Program-made: the position numbers and the translations under genes
The notes under the pieces: model-generated
Told to the model about the DNA's origin: nothing
Seen by the model: only the letters and a program-made list of their open reading frames with translations
Databases searched by the model: none
Shown: piece after piece, positions 1-9,499 of the stretch
Numbering within the stretch: the stretch's first letter is position 1
Layout of the letters: every line of letters begins with the position of its first letter
Assembly (NCBI RefSeq): GCF_001753675.2
Contig: NZ_MJUW02000101.1
Location: forward strand, 1 to 64,000
DNA from: Candidatus Brocadia sapporoensis
GTDB taxonomy: Bacteria > Planctomycetota > Brocadiia > Brocadiales > Brocadiaceae
Direction: 5' to 3'
Length of the DNA stretch: 64,000 nucleotides

Positions 1-57
1 CCTAACTATTCTGAGAAAATATTCTCTCTCACCATCCGTTTCGCTGAATAGTTACAA

Positions 58-110
58 TAAAAAAGCCTTACTGCAAAGATTTTTCAGAAAACATCTTCGG
101 CAGTAAGGCT
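58..110 (-). terminator. Expression-platform terminator of edge riboswitch
   Basis: On the minus strand AGCCTTACTGC (100-110) pairs with GCAGTAAGGCT (64-74) around a loop, followed by a run of U ending near 58. The 5' arm is also the conserved 3' strand of the riboswitch aptamer next to it, so terminator and aptamer are mutually exclusive folds. Ligand binding is therefore inferred to prevent termination. The controlled gene lies outside the left edge. Confidence 0.8.
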
Positions 111-215
111 ATCTTTTTCACTACAAGGATAAGAGATCGTCTTAAACCACATCCCTATGTGTTTAAAAGACCCTGTTACTTTGCGTCCCCAGATCACTCT
201 GGATTTGCCTTTATC
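93..215 (-). promoter_or_regulatory. c-di-GMP-I (GEMM-I) riboswitch, edge copy
   Basis: Read on the minus strand, the sequence has the GEMM-I landmarks in order: AAAGGCAAATCC, a hairpin CCAGA-GTGA-TCTGG closed by a GNRA tetraloop, GGGGACGCAAAG, GGGTCTT, a long second hairpin, and the 3' strand ATAGCCTTACTGCCGAAG. It is followed at once by a terminator. The base matching G20 of the Vc2 aptamer (numbering from memory) is G, which favours c-di-GMP over cyclic AMP-GMP. Its gene is off the window to the left. A second copy lies at 9910-9985. Two GGDEF proteins in the window could make the ligand. Confidence 0.85.
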
Positions 216-640
216 GTAATGTGTTTTTCATTGCACTAATGCGGGTAAAATACATTGATTTTTTCTTTGTGTCAAGCTGAAAATAAAAACTAACATTACT
301 CTTTTAAAAAGTTAACCTCATTAATAAAAATAGATATTGACAAAAACCACCTTAATTGTTTAGCATGCAATGATAACTTTTTTGCGTTCACTATATAATA
401 TGAGCGTCGAGAATCCCTTACAAATAAAGACAACAATACACCATGGTTGGGGAAACGCCATTGTAAATAAGAATTTGAAACAAGAGAGAGCCTTAAATCC
501 TATAAAATTGGTAGAATAAAGAACCGTGTGAAAAATTTTCAATTTAAACAAGAAAAGGTATTTTTAGCAAAATCCTTAATTCCAGTATAGTCTCTTTATA
601 CAGGGTACTTGGTTGCGGTTTTGCTGCTTTATGGGTTTTT
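216..640. other. Gene-free leader region
   Basis: AT-rich, with no convincing coding region. TTGACA at about 337 with a TAGCAT-like element about 18 bp downstream could be a promoter reading right toward the lipoprotein gene. The minus-strand promoter of the edge riboswitch must also lie here. Short reading frames at 360-551 and 544-750 lack ribosome binding sites and protein-like composition. Confidence 0.4.
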
Positions 641-1333
641 ATGAAATCATTTACCAGTAAATACATCTCTGTTTTTCTCTCCATTCTTGCCTTATCGGGA
701 TGTCTTAGCGGACAAAGACCACCAGTGTCGATTTCTCCAAAGTTGGACAAAAGGGTTTACCAGGAAACCCAATTACCCATAAATGTGGGCCTTTACATAG
801 AACCTCGTTTGCGGAGCTATGTTCAGGAAGCGCCGATAAAACAACATGAGGCCGGTGCACAGTTCTACACTTTTCCAAACTTTGTATTTCCTTTTGGGGA
901 ACCTCTTTCTTTAAAGATTGAAGAGATGTCAAAAATTATATTTAAAAAGATTGTAGTACTGGATAATTTGCAAAATAAGGCGTATGAAATGAGTGAGGCT
1001 TTGGATGGAATTTTGACGGTTGCCTTAAAGAATTCTGATATTGAACTTTATATTGAACAATCTGTATGGAGGGCAATAGGCCGACATAATCTTTCCATCA
1101 CCGCGACATTTTTAGATCCAAAACAAAACAAAATATGGGAATCCGATATTGCTGTGGAAGGAAAAGGTCTTGATTTTGTAACAAGCAGGGTTGAGCAGGA
1201 ATGGTGGATGACAACGGGCCCACGATTTGGACCAGCTGTAGATGATTCGATCCAGCAGATAACCTACGAGCTTGCCCAGAAGATTACCACATCGAAAGAA
1301 ATCCTCGCTTATATTCACAAAGAGAAAAGATAA
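641..1333 (+). CDS. Hypothetical lipoprotein
   Basis: The 230-residue product starts with a signal peptide ending in a lipobox, L18-S-G-C21, so it is probably lipidated at Cys21 and anchored to a membrane. The rest is soluble, with mixed beta/alpha composition and no motif I recognise. It ends four bases before the convergent end of the SurA-like gene, so it is a monocistronic gene. No strong Shine-Dalgarno is visible before the ATG, but no other start preserves the signal peptide. I cannot assign a function; an auxiliary lipoprotein of a transport or envelope complex is only a guess. Confidence 0.8.
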   Translation: MKSFTSKYISVFLSILALSGCLSGQRPPVSISPKLDKRVYQETQLPINVGLYIEPRLRSYVQEAPIKQHEAGAQFYTFPNFVFPFGEPLSLKIEEMSKIIFKKIVVLDNLQNKAYEMSEALDGILTVALKNSDIELYIEQSVWRAIGRHNLSITATFLDPKQNKIWESDIAVEGKGLDFVTSRVEQEWWMTTGPRFGPAVDDSIQQITYELAQKITTSKEILAYIHKEKR

Positions 1334-1337
1334 CAGA

Positions 1338-2267
1338 TCATTGATTCAGGGCTATTTTTGCCTCCCGACGAAGGTGTTCAAGTAATTTAAGTATCTCTGC
1401 ATCTAAAACCTCTAAACGCACTTTTTTTTTAGCATCATCAAATCGAATTTGTGCCCCTTCGTTTTTCTCGGTAACTTTTATCAGATGATAACCATATTCC
1501 GTCTGAACTGGTCCGCTTAACTGCCCTACCTTGAGTGAAAATGCCGTATCCAAAAAAGCCTTCGCAAAATTTCCCTTTTTCTGGATAAATCCTAAATCCC
1601 CGCCATTTTGTGCAGAGGGGCAGTCTGAATACTTTCTCGCAATCTCTTCAAAAGCCGCTCCATGTTCGATTTCTTTCTTGATGTCTTTCATACGTTCCAG
1701 TGCTTGCGCAAACGCCTTTTCCGTTTTCATATTTCTTGTGTCAATAAGAATATGGCTCACTTTTACGGTCTCACCGTTAAAGACGCATAGATTCTCCTCG
1801 AAGTATTTTTTCAAAGTTGCATCGTCAAGCTTTTTATCAAAATACTTTTCCAGTGCAATAGAATATTTTATGTTTCGTTTAAATTCGTCTATATCAGAGC
1901 CTATAAATGTGAGGACGCGCTCTAGCGATTGAATGTCATTGTTCTCATTGCCCGAGATCGTATTTTTGATCTGCCTGATTTCCTTTTCGATCTCCTCAGG
2001 GGTAACGATTAAACCCTGCTTGTCAATGAATTCCTCTAGCAGGATGTCAGTAATCATCTGATCGATAATTTCTTGTTTCATTGTCTTCAGGGTTTCCGTG
2101 TCCGTGTTTGCAACATTTTTCAGTCTTTTTAGTAACATCTCCTGTGTTATAGGTTTGCCGTTTACGGTTGCAACAATATTTTTGAGTTGCTCTTTTTCTG
2201 CAGAGAATGTACAGGGTTGCAAGGCGATTAAAAGCAAACATAAAAGAGATATTGTTCGTTTATTCAT
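1338..2267 (-). CDS. SurA-like parvulin peptidyl-prolyl isomerase
   Basis: The product (about 309 residues from the ATG at 2267) is an exported chaperone/isomerase. It has a cleavable signal peptide, a SurA-type N-terminal helical domain beginning with a VATVNGKPIT-like segment, and one parvulin domain with VSHILI, GGDLGF and YGYHLIKV signatures. I chose 2267 because a GAAAGGAAT Shine-Dalgarno precedes it and the signal peptide begins there; the longer in-frame extension lies inside the upstream gene. The start overlaps the end of the sigma-54 regulator by eight bases, implying translational coupling. SurA has two parvulin repeats; this has one, as in PrsA-type proteins. Confidence 0.9.
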   Translation of the reverse strand: MNKRTISLLCLLLIALQPCTFSAEKEQLKNIVATVNGKPITQEMLLKRLKNVANTDTETLKTMKQEIIDQMITDILLEEFIDKQGLIVTPEEIEKEIRQIKNTISGNENNDIQSLERVLTFIGSDIDEFKRNIKYSIALEKYFDKKLDDATLKKYFEENLCVFNGETVKVSHILIDTRNMKTEKAFAQALERMKDIKKEIEHGAAFEEIARKYSDCPSAQNGGDLGFIQKKGNFAKAFLDTAFSLKVGQLSGPVQTEYGYHLIKVTEKNEGAQIRFDDAKKKVRLEVLDAEILKLLEHLRREAKIALNQ

Positions 2268-3660
2268 GATAATTCCTTTCTTTCGTGATTCGGAGTTCGC
2301 GGATCTTTTGCTGGAGGTTTTGCCGATGCATATCGAGCGCTTCCGCTGTACGGCTAATATTTCCGTCACATTCTTCCAGTTTCTTTTTGATAAAATCGCG
2401 TTCAAAATTTTCTATTAAGATCTTTTTTGCATCCCGGAACGTAAGGTTGTAATCAATGCTTCCGGAGGGTAAGGTGTTGTCACTGGGATGTTTTATTTCC
2501 TCCGGCAGATCTGTTGTATCAAGAATTTCCCCATTGGAAAGCACTACGGCGCTCTCAAGGGCATTTTTCAGTTGACGAACGTTACCTGGCCAATCATACG
2601 ATATTAAATATTTCATCGCATCGTGGGAAATCGATGCCATTCGTTTCTGATGTTTTTCAGAAAAATGGTGCAAAAAGCGGTTTACGAGCAAGGGAATGTC
2701 TTCTTTCCTGTGCCTCAAAGGAGGGAGTTTTATGCTTACTACTTTTATCCGATAGTACAGGTCTTCACGAAATCTGTTTTCCTCGATTTCCTCTTCAAGG
2801 TCACAATGGGTTGCGCTGATAATACGAGTATCCACGGTGAGTGTTTCAATTCCGCCGAGACGTTCAAATTTTTGTTCCTGCAATATGCGGAGAAGTTTTG
2901 ACTGGGTGCTGGTGCTCATATCGCCGATTTCATCAAGAAATATCGTGCCTTTGTTTGCCAATTCGAATTTTCCTAATCGTCTCTCTGCTGCGCCAGTGAA
3001 TGCGCCTTTTTCATGTCCAAAGAGTTCGCTTTCAACCAATGTCTCAGGGACAGCGGCGCAGTTCATAATAATGAGAGGTTCATTCCTGCGTTTGCTGCGT
3101 CTGTGAATTTCCCTGGCTACAAGTTCCTTTCCGCTGCCACTTTCACCCTGGATAAGCACCGTAACGTCTGTAGTGCCGACCTTTTCAATCTTATCGAATA
3201 CCTCCTTCATAGCTTCACTTTGGCCGATGAGTTCGCCCATACCCTCCAGCCTGCCAATCTCTATCCGAAGTCTGGCGTTTTCTTCCTGTAACGCAAGCCG
3301 GTCAAAGGCATTTTTTGCAATAATTCGAAGTTCGTCTATTTCGTAGGGTTTTGCTATATAATCATACGCACCCTTTTTCATGGCATCTACAGCAATTTTT
3401 TCAGAGCCATAGGCGGTAACGATAACCACCAGGGGCGGATTAGGTATGGCGTTAATCATTTCAAGGGTTTTCATGCCATCAAGTTGAGGCATATTAATAT
3501 CTAAAAGAACCAGAGAAGGACGCAGGGTTTTTATCATATGGAGCGCCTCCGTGCTATCTTTTGCCTCATATACGCTATAGTTATCTTTCAGGAGTATTTT
3601 TTTCATCCCATAGCGTGCGGCCTTTTCGTCGTCAACTATTAATATTGATGGTTTGAACAT
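2260..3660 (-). CDS. NtrC-family sigma-54 response regulator
   Basis: This 466-residue transcription activator has a receiver domain (residues 1-120, phospho-acceptor Asp54 in DINMPQLDG), a sigma-54 AAA+ domain (about 145-375) with Walker A GESGSGKE at 172-179 and the sigma-54 contact loop GAFTGA at 219-224, and a C-terminal Fis-type helix-turn-helix. All hallmark residues are intact, so it should activate sigma-54 promoters when phosphorylated. Its partner is the histidine kinase encoded three bases upstream. The signal is unknown; linkage to a periplasmic chaperone gene suggests envelope stress, but that is inference. Confidence 0.95.
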   Translation of the reverse strand: MFKPSILIVDDEKAARYGMKKILLKDNYSVYEAKDSTEALHMIKTLRPSLVLLDINMPQLDGMKTLEMINAIPNPPLVVIVTAYGSEKIAVDAMKKGAYDYIAKPYEIDELRIIAKNAFDRLALQEENARLRIEIGRLEGMGELIGQSEAMKEVFDKIEKVGTTDVTVLIQGESGSGKELVAREIHRRSKRRNEPLIIMNCAAVPETLVESELFGHEKGAFTGAAERRLGKFELANKGTIFLDEIGDMSTSTQSKLLRILQEQKFERLGGIETLTVDTRIISATHCDLEEEIEENRFREDLYYRIKVVSIKLPPLRHRKEDIPLLVNRFLHHFSEKHQKRMASISHDAMKYLISYDWPGNVRQLKNALESAVVLSNGEILDTTDLPEEIKHPSDNTLPSGSIDYNLTFRDAKKILIENFERDFIKKKLEECDGNISRTAEALDMHRQNLQQKIRELRITKERNYHE

Positions 3661-3663
3661 ACC

Positions 3664-5778
3664 TTAGGTTTGCATGAATACCGGTTCGTGAAGAGGAAAG
3701 TTTATTACAAATGCCGCTCCCTGCCCATCACTTTCTACATCGATGGTAGCTTCTATATCTTCGAGTTTTTTCTTTACAATAGAAAGACCTAAACCCGTTC
3801 CCGTTTGTTTCGTGGTATAAAAGGGTTCGAATATTTTTCGGAATGACTCCTTGGGTATGCCGGGGCCCGTATCGGCAACTGTTACCTGGATTACATTTCT
3901 TTCAGGCGGACAGTGGGCATGAATACGTATCTTTCCACCGGATGGCATTGCCTGGATGGCATTATGGAACAGATTAAAAAAAATCTCCTTTAATGCCCCC
4001 TCATCCGCAGTAATTGCCGGAAGGTCATGGGAGATTTGGCAAAAGGTCGTAATCTTATTCTGCTTTGCTTCGTGATTGAGTACAATAAGGGTTGAACGGA
4101 TAACGTCTCCGAGCCTGACACTGGTTTTTGTGTCGCTGCTTGGTTTTGCAAATTGCAGTAATTGATTGACAACTTTTGTCAGGCGGTCTATTTCGTCTAC
4201 GATAATGGCGAGATCCTCCTGTAAGGGATCATTTTTTGTTATATCTTCCCGCATAACCTGTACAATTGCTTTTATTGAGCTCAGTGGGTTTTTTACCTCA
4301 TGAGCCACGCTGGTTGAGAGACGGCCGAGACTGGATAATTTTTCATTTTCATACATCTTTCTTTCCAGCGCAAGTTTTTCCTCGATGATTTTTGATTTTT
4401 CAACTGCAGAACCAATTTCATTGGCGATAATCATCAGTTGATCCAGATTATCAGAGGCAATCTGTATACCTCTTTTCGCCCTCCCGATGCTCAGAATGCC
4501 AGTAAGTTTTCGATTGACAAAGATCGGGAAAATGAAAATAGCATCAAGGAGCCTCATTTCGTTAATGACAGAAACATCTTTTATCTCATATCGGTTTAAT
4601 ACGATAAATTCCCCATTTGCAAAAAACTGGATAATATGGTTTATATCTCCCAGGGAAATGGGCACGTTTTGCTTGGCCCCGGTAATTTGAATCCGTTCGC
4701 TCTTAAAAAGAAGGAGATTTGTAGATTTTATAGCAGTGGCTTTTATTATCGATTCGACGACCTGTTTCAGAAGTTTTGTGAAGTGAATGAGCGGGTCAGT
4801 GCTAATAACGTGGCTCAGTTCGTTCAGGAGATACTCACTGTCCACGGTACGGTAAAACATCAGCTTTCGTAAAACTTTTTGTATACTTCCCTTGAGCGTT
4901 GGGAACCAGAATACCAGGTTGATGACAAAGACTGCCTCCAATATCTTGGCGTTTACCAGATAGTGATGCTCCAGAAATTTACTTAATTGCTTGATTCCGA
5001 AGTAATAGAGACAAATTAAGATAAGGGTGAGAAATGAATAAAAGGCGCTGCGCCGGAGGACAAACTCCATATAATTATACCGGTAAACATAATAGGCAAA
5101 AACGATACTGGGGAATATGGATGATAACATGGAAACCAGTATCAGGTAATCTCCAACATAGGGAATCTTATAGCCGTTAAGGAGCACGGTAAATCCGATA
5201 AAAACTGCAATAGTCGTCACCACCCAAAAGATAGCCAGATGAAATTTGCGTTCTTCCTTTTCATCTACCATTTTTAAAAGCCAACGGGAAATACCCGCGG
5301 CAATGAATAGCGAAAGGATCAGCCAAAACACAAAAGGTTTTACATAATTGGTTACAGGCGCTGGCAAAGAGAAATTTGTAAACTCGATGAAGGTTTTTAT
5401 AACTCTTGTAAAAAGAATAACAGGAAGATAAATACCCGTAACAATAAACCATTGGTAAGATTTTTTAATATGAGGGCTGTTCTCAAAAAGGAAGGAAACT
5501 ACCGTATGAAGGAGTAAGCTGGGCATGAAACCAATTCCTGCGTAGGAAATCGCTTCAGCAATACAATTTACCAGGAACAGATTTTTCCCAAACAAGAGAA
5601 AGCTAAAAAGGGAAATCGTATTCCCGAAGTGCCACATAGCCACACTGATAACAAGAAAGAGGAAGATAAGTTCACTTCGTGTCTTATGCTTTCGCTGCAC
5701 GATAAGAATGGAGAGAACTATGTGCAGGATGGTACCAAGGATGAAGCCGATAAGCGAAATGATTTCGTAGAGATGCAT
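3664..5778 (-). CDS. Membrane sensor histidine kinase (7TM-GAF-HisKA-HATPase)
   Basis: The 704-residue kinase has about seven hydrophobic segments in residues 1-300, a GAF-like domain (about 330-460), a dimerisation/phospho-acceptor helix with His493 in AHEVKNPL, and a HATPase domain with N-box near 602, DTGPGIP near 637 and GTGLGLSI near 660. The layout resembles the 7TM kinases such as PrsK that pair with sigma-54 regulators. It is the first gene of the kinase-regulator-isomerase operon on the minus strand. The ligand sensed by the membrane or GAF region cannot be deduced. Confidence 0.94.
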   Translation of the reverse strand: MHLYEIISLIGFILGTILHIVLSILIVQRKHKTRSELIFLFLVISVAMWHFGNTISLFSFLLFGKNLFLVNCIAEAISYAGIGFMPSLLLHTVVSFLFENSPHIKKSYQWFIVTGIYLPVILFTRVIKTFIEFTNFSLPAPVTNYVKPFVFWLILSLFIAAGISRWLLKMVDEKEERKFHLAIFWVVTTIAVFIGFTVLLNGYKIPYVGDYLILVSMLSSIFPSIVFAYYVYRYNYMEFVLRRSAFYSFLTLILICLYYFGIKQLSKFLEHHYLVNAKILEAVFVINLVFWFPTLKGSIQKVLRKLMFYRTVDSEYLLNELSHVISTDPLIHFTKLLKQVVESIIKATAIKSTNLLLFKSERIQITGAKQNVPISLGDINHIIQFFANGEFIVLNRYEIKDVSVINEMRLLDAIFIFPIFVNRKLTGILSIGRAKRGIQIASDNLDQLMIIANEIGSAVEKSKIIEEKLALERKMYENEKLSSLGRLSTSVAHEVKNPLSSIKAIVQVMREDITKNDPLQEDLAIIVDEIDRLTKVVNQLLQFAKPSSDTKTSVRLGDVIRSTLIVLNHEAKQNKITTFCQISHDLPAITADEGALKEIFFNLFHNAIQAMPSGGKIRIHAHCPPERNVIQVTVADTGPGIPKESFRKIFEPFYTTKQTGTGLGLSIVKKKLEDIEATIDVESDGQGAAFVINFPLHEPVFMQT

Positions 5779-5914
5779 AAAAAAATGGGTTTTTTAAATG
5801 CGAACAAGGTACATGCTGCCGATATACCTGAGAAATTATTAAGAAATTTTTGAAGAAACAGTGAAACTATTACATTTACGACTTCCACAAACTCAGCATA
5901 TCTTTGTTGTACCG

Positions 5915-6121
5915 TCATGAAGAAGTTCCTTCCTTGCGCAAAAATGTATCGAAGAAGGAGCCGGTTGTAACGGTACTCAATTGGAATTTTACTTGTAGTG
6001 AAATGATGTTTTTTATATTGCCTTGTAAAATGTCGCGGCAGGATGTTTCATGAGGTTCTTCCCTGAAATCTCTTACCCTGGGGCATGTCTGACAATTCAC
6101 TACAAACTTTTTTCTTTCTGC
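5915..6121 (-). pseudogene. Possible remnant of family 4/5 uracil-DNA glycosylase
   Basis: Immediately after the radical SAM gene, the minus strand encodes VVNCQTCPRVRDFREE, which resembles the N-terminal Cys-x2-Cys-Pro-Arg iron-sulfur segment of family 4/5 uracil-DNA glycosylases. The frame then continues for about 45 residues without any other glycosylase motif and stops at 5915. No normal start codon precedes the motif. I read it as the surviving 5' end of a decayed gene. The match is short, so chance similarity is possible. Confidence 0.3.
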
Positions 6122-6125
6122 AATG

Positions 6126-7358
6126 TTATTCCTTGTCTGCCCTGGCCATTTTCGGCTGATAGATACAATAGGGCTCTTCAGCCAAATAGTTGCCCGTATC
6201 ATAAAATGCCCGTGCCCTGCATCCCTCGCAAACCTTTTTGTATTCGCACTCGCCGCACTTGCCTTCCAGTAAATCGGGGTCGCGTAATTTCTGAAAGACC
6301 GGAGAATTATTCCAGATATCTGCAAATTTTTGTTTCTTTACGTGGCCTGCCTCAACCGGCAAGTAACCGCAGGGGAAGACTTCTCCTTTGTGTGATACGA
6401 AACACACGCCGGTGCCTGCCAGACATCCTTTCGTCATGGCTGCCATGCCGTGTGTCTTAGGTGAGATGGTGATTCCTTCCTCTTTTGCACGTTCACGCAT
6501 GATACGGAAATAGTGAGGGGCACAGGTAGCCTTGGTTTGAATCTTTGCTTCTTTTGATAGATCGTAGAAATGATTGAGCACCTCTTCATATTTCTTGGGA
6601 TGAAGCATCTGGTCATCGGCAATCTGAACCCCGCATCCCACCGGTACCAGCATAAAAATATGCAATGCATCAGCGCCCAGTTGCAAGGCAAGGTTGTAGA
6701 GGTCGTCGACCTGATGAACGTTATGTTTTGCAATGGTACAGTTGATTTGCATACTCATGCCCAGGCCTTTCAGTCGTTTGAATCCGGCAATAGATCGTTC
6801 AAACGAGCCGGGGATTTTTCTGAATTCATCGTGGGTCTTGGCATCTGCGCCATCAAAACTGATTGAAACCCTGGCAATACCTGCTTCAACAATTTTTTTT
6901 GCAGTTTCGTCATCTACGAGAGTTCCATTCGTTGCCAGGGCAACGCTCAAGCCTTTGCTGACCGCATATTTTGCAATCTCAAAAATATCAGGTCTGAAGA
7001 GTGGTTCACCCCCGCTGAGTACCAGAATGGGTCTGCCTGCCTCAACAATGGCATCTACAAAGGCCAAGGCTTCCTGTGTGGTCATATCGTCCTTGGCAAG
7101 AGTCGTACTCACATCGAGTCTTCGGCAGTGGATACATTCCAGATTGCATCCAACAGTAGTTTCCCAGAAAACCAGGCGAAGCTGATTTTTCATATTTTTC
7201 ATATATTCTATGGCAGATTTACCGGAAGTATCGTCTTTGATACGTGAATAGGTTTCTCTAATTGTTTCAGGATGACCGCCGTGTTCGTGTGATGCAAGGT
7301 GGCCACCATGCAGGTGTGACATTGGATGGCTATCCGGATGTTTACCGTGTTGTGACAT
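6126..7358 (-). CDS. Radical SAM/SPASM protein, AhbD/NirJ-like heme enzyme
   Basis: The 410-residue protein has the radical SAM cluster motif CX3CX2C (Cys71, Cys75, Cys78), GGEPLFR and a C-terminal SPASM region with several Cys (CGECEYKKVCEGC). The family includes AhbD (iron-coproporphyrin III decarboxylation to heme) and NirJ (heme d1). The residues around the cluster and the TNGTLVD and ISFDGA segments fit this branch. Residues 1-30 form an unusual His-rich tail with nine His. The start has an upstream GGAGGA. The gene stands alone between the kinase operon and citramalate synthase. Which porphyrin reaction it performs is not certain. Confidence 0.85.
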   Translation of the reverse strand: MSQHGKHPDSHPMSHLHGGHLASHEHGGHPETIRETYSRIKDDTSGKSAIEYMKNMKNQLRLVFWETTVGCNLECIHCRRLDVSTTLAKDDMTTQEALAFVDAIVEAGRPILVLSGGEPLFRPDIFEIAKYAVSKGLSVALATNGTLVDDETAKKIVEAGIARVSISFDGADAKTHDEFRKIPGSFERSIAGFKRLKGLGMSMQINCTIAKHNVHQVDDLYNLALQLGADALHIFMLVPVGCGVQIADDQMLHPKKYEEVLNHFYDLSKEAKIQTKATCAPHYFRIMRERAKEEGITISPKTHGMAAMTKGCLAGTGVCFVSHKGEVFPCGYLPVEAGHVKKQKFADIWNNSPVFQKLRDPDLLEGKCGECEYKKVCEGCRARAFYDTGNYLAEEPYCIYQPKMARADKE

Positions 7359-7802
7359 GTTCTCCTCCGATTTCCATTAATAAAGAAGTAGACCACAAGC
7401 AGTTCCTGTGAATAACCTGGGAATACTTTTGTGGTTTCTCTACTATAATCCTCTGTGGTAAAAATAGTTAAAATCTAATATTTTTATATTATAAATGAAT
7501 GTTCAGTGTTTGGTCAATTAATAAAACAATCTTTTCTGATAGTCTTTTTTGCAAAATGATATTGCTTCATGATGTCATCCTTTCTGCAGGATTCTTTAAG
7601 CTTGACAACGGATAATGCCATTGATAACATTACGAATTTGAATGACTTTTCCATGCGATTTATGTGCTGCTTTTTACCAAGCTTTTTACCCACCCGTTTT
7701 GTCCTCTCTTAATAGGGCAGGTTTAGTTGCGGCTTCGCTGGTTAGGGATTATCTGTCAAAATTTTTATGGATTGATTTGGATTACTTTTAAATTTTGTTG
7801 AA
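7359..7802. other. Divergent intergenic region with candidate cimA promoter
   Basis: This AT-rich 440-bp gap separates two divergent genes. TTGACA at 7602-7607 and TAACAT at 7625-7630 with a 17-bp spacer make a plausible sigma-70 promoter toward citramalate synthase, leaving a leader of about 165 nt. I see no T-box or leader-peptide structure. The minus-strand promoter for the radical SAM gene is not evident. Confidence 0.45.
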
Positions 7803-9377
7803 ATGAACAGGATATTTATTTACGACACGACATTGCGGGACGGTAGTCAGGGCGAGGGAATTTCATTTTCTTTGCAGGACAAACTTGCTATTACCTTGAA
7901 ATTAGATGATCTTGGAGTGGACTACATAGAAGGCGGTTACCCGATAGCGAATCCCAAGGATGAATCCTACTTTAAGGAAGTGAAATCCTTAAAGCTTCGG
8001 CACGCCAAAATTGCTGCTTTTGGAAGCACACGGAAGGCGGAGGTGCGGATCGAGGAAGATAAAAATGTAAAAGCGCTCTTACTGGCGGAGACACCCGTGG
8101 TGACTATTGTTGGAAAGAGCTGGGATTCTCAGGTAAAAAATGTGTTAAAAGTTTCACTTGATGAAAATCTGAAGATGATTTCCGATACTATTGCTTACCT
8201 TAAATCAAAAGGTAGGGAGGTCTTTTTTGATGCGGAACATTTTTTTGATGGATATAAGAAAAACAGGGAATATGCATTAAAGGTATTACAGGAAGCTCAG
8301 GCATCAGGCGCTGATGCCATGGTGCTTTGCGATACGAATGGGGGAAGTTTGCCTGTGGAGATAGCTGAGATTGTCGGAGCTATCAGGGAAAAGATAAAGG
8401 GTATGCTTGGTATTCACGTTCACAATGATGGTGACCTTGCCGTGGCAAATACCCTTGCATCTGTGAATCAGGGGGTAAGGCAAGTGCAGGGCACAATCAA
8501 TGGGATCGGTGAACGATGCGGGAACGCCGATCTCTGTTCTATTATTCCCAATCTTGTCTTGAAGATGGGATATCGCTGTTTAGAAGATAAGGGGTTGAGA
8601 AAGTTGACCGAGGTGTCCAGATATATTTATGAGACGGCCAATTTGCTTTTACGCTCCAATCAGCCCTTTGTGGGGGTCAGTGCCTTTGCTCACAAAGGTG
8701 GATTGCATATAAATGCCATTCAGAAAGATAAAGGTACCTATGAACATATTCCGCCAGAATCGGTGGGAAATGAAAGGAAGATTCTCATCTCCGAACTTTC
8801 TGGTAGTTCTACGATCCTTGCCAAGGTAGAAAAATTTCATCTGACACATGATCGTAAGTTCATGAAGGATATTCTTGAAGAGGTGCAAAATCTTGAAAAT
8901 GAAGGGTATCAGTTTGAATCGGCCGAAGCCTCGTTTGAATTACTGGTGAGAAAGAAGATCGGACGATATAAAACCTTTTTCGATCTGGAAGGGTTTCGGG
9001 TGATTGTAGAAAAAAGGGAAAATGGATTGCCGGTGACGGAGGCAACGGTTAAGGTCAAAGTGAACAATATCCAGGAACTTTCTGCAAGTGAAGGATCAGG
9101 TCCTGTAAATGCCCTTGATTCCGCTCTGCGCAAGGCACTGGAACGATTCTATCCTTCATTAAAAGATATGAAGCTTGTGGATTATAAAGTGCGCGTCATT
9201 AATCCCCGTTCGGGGACTGCGGCTAAGGTCAGGGTGATTATTGAGTCCCAGGATAAGGAAAATATCTGGAATACCGTTGGAGTTTCGGAAAATGTTATTG
9301 AAGCAAGCTGGTATGCCCTTGTGGACAGTATTGAGTATAAATTGCTAAAAGAGCAGGAAGTTGAGACGGAAGAATAA
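7803..9377 (+). CDS. cimA: (R)-citramalate synthase
   Basis: The 524-residue enzyme condenses pyruvate and acetyl-CoA to citramalate, the first step of the pyruvate route to isoleucine. It carries the HMGL-like TIM barrel with DTTLRDG at the N terminus, the metal-binding HVHNDGD segment (about residue 205), and a C-terminal LeuA-type allosteric domain. The early [10 protein letters not shown] and DYIEGGYP segments fit CimA rather than LeuA (isopropylmalate synthase). It is monocistronic and ends at a strong terminator. The ATG has only a weak Shine-Dalgarno. Confidence 0.93.
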   Translation: MNRIFIYDTTLRDGSQGEGISFSLQDKLAITLKLDDLGVDYIEGGYPIANPKDESYFKEVKSLKLRHAKIAAFGSTRKAEVRIEEDKNVKALLLAETPVVTIVGKSWDSQVKNVLKVSLDENLKMISDTIAYLKSKGREVFFDAEHFFDGYKKNREYALKVLQEAQASGADAMVLCDTNGGSLPVEIAEIVGAIREKIKGMLGIHVHNDGDLAVANTLASVNQGVRQVQGTINGIGERCGNADLCSIIPNLVLKMGYRCLEDKGLRKLTEVSRYIYETANLLLRSNQPFVGVSAFAHKGGLHINAIQKDKGTYEHIPPESVGNERKILISELSGSSTILAKVEKFHLTHDRKFMKDILEEVQNLENEGYQFESAEASFELLVRKKIGRYKTFFDLEGFRVIVEKRENGLPVTEATVKVKVNNIQELSASEGSGPVNALDSALRKALERFYPSLKDMKLVDYKVRVINPRSGTAAKVRVIIESQDKENIWNTVGVSENVIEASWYALVDSIEYKLLKEQEVETEE

Positions 9378-9446
9378 AGACCTGTCATAAAGGGATAGGC
9401 CAGACAAAGATAAGAGAAACAAGCAGGTTTTTTTTAAGGAACAAAG

Positions 9447-9481
9447 AGGGTTGCATAATAACTCATTACGCAACCCTTTTT
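9447..9481. terminator. Intrinsic terminator between cimA and the zinc-ribbon gene
   Basis: AGGGTTGC (9447-9454) pairs with GCAACCCT (9470-9477), followed by TTTTT on the plus strand. It terminates cimA. The minus strand has a weaker A/U tract, so it may also serve the convergent zinc-ribbon gene. Confidence 0.85.
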
Positions 9482-9499
9482 ACAAAGATATGGTTATTT

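Noticed and set aside
2268-2405. Longer N terminus for the SurA-like protein
   Set aside because: It would place 46 residues in front of a normal signal peptide and overlap the upstream gene far more.
6733-7185. 150-codon plus-strand frame opposite the radical SAM gene
   Set aside because: Fully antisense to a well supported gene, no ribosome site and shadow-type composition.
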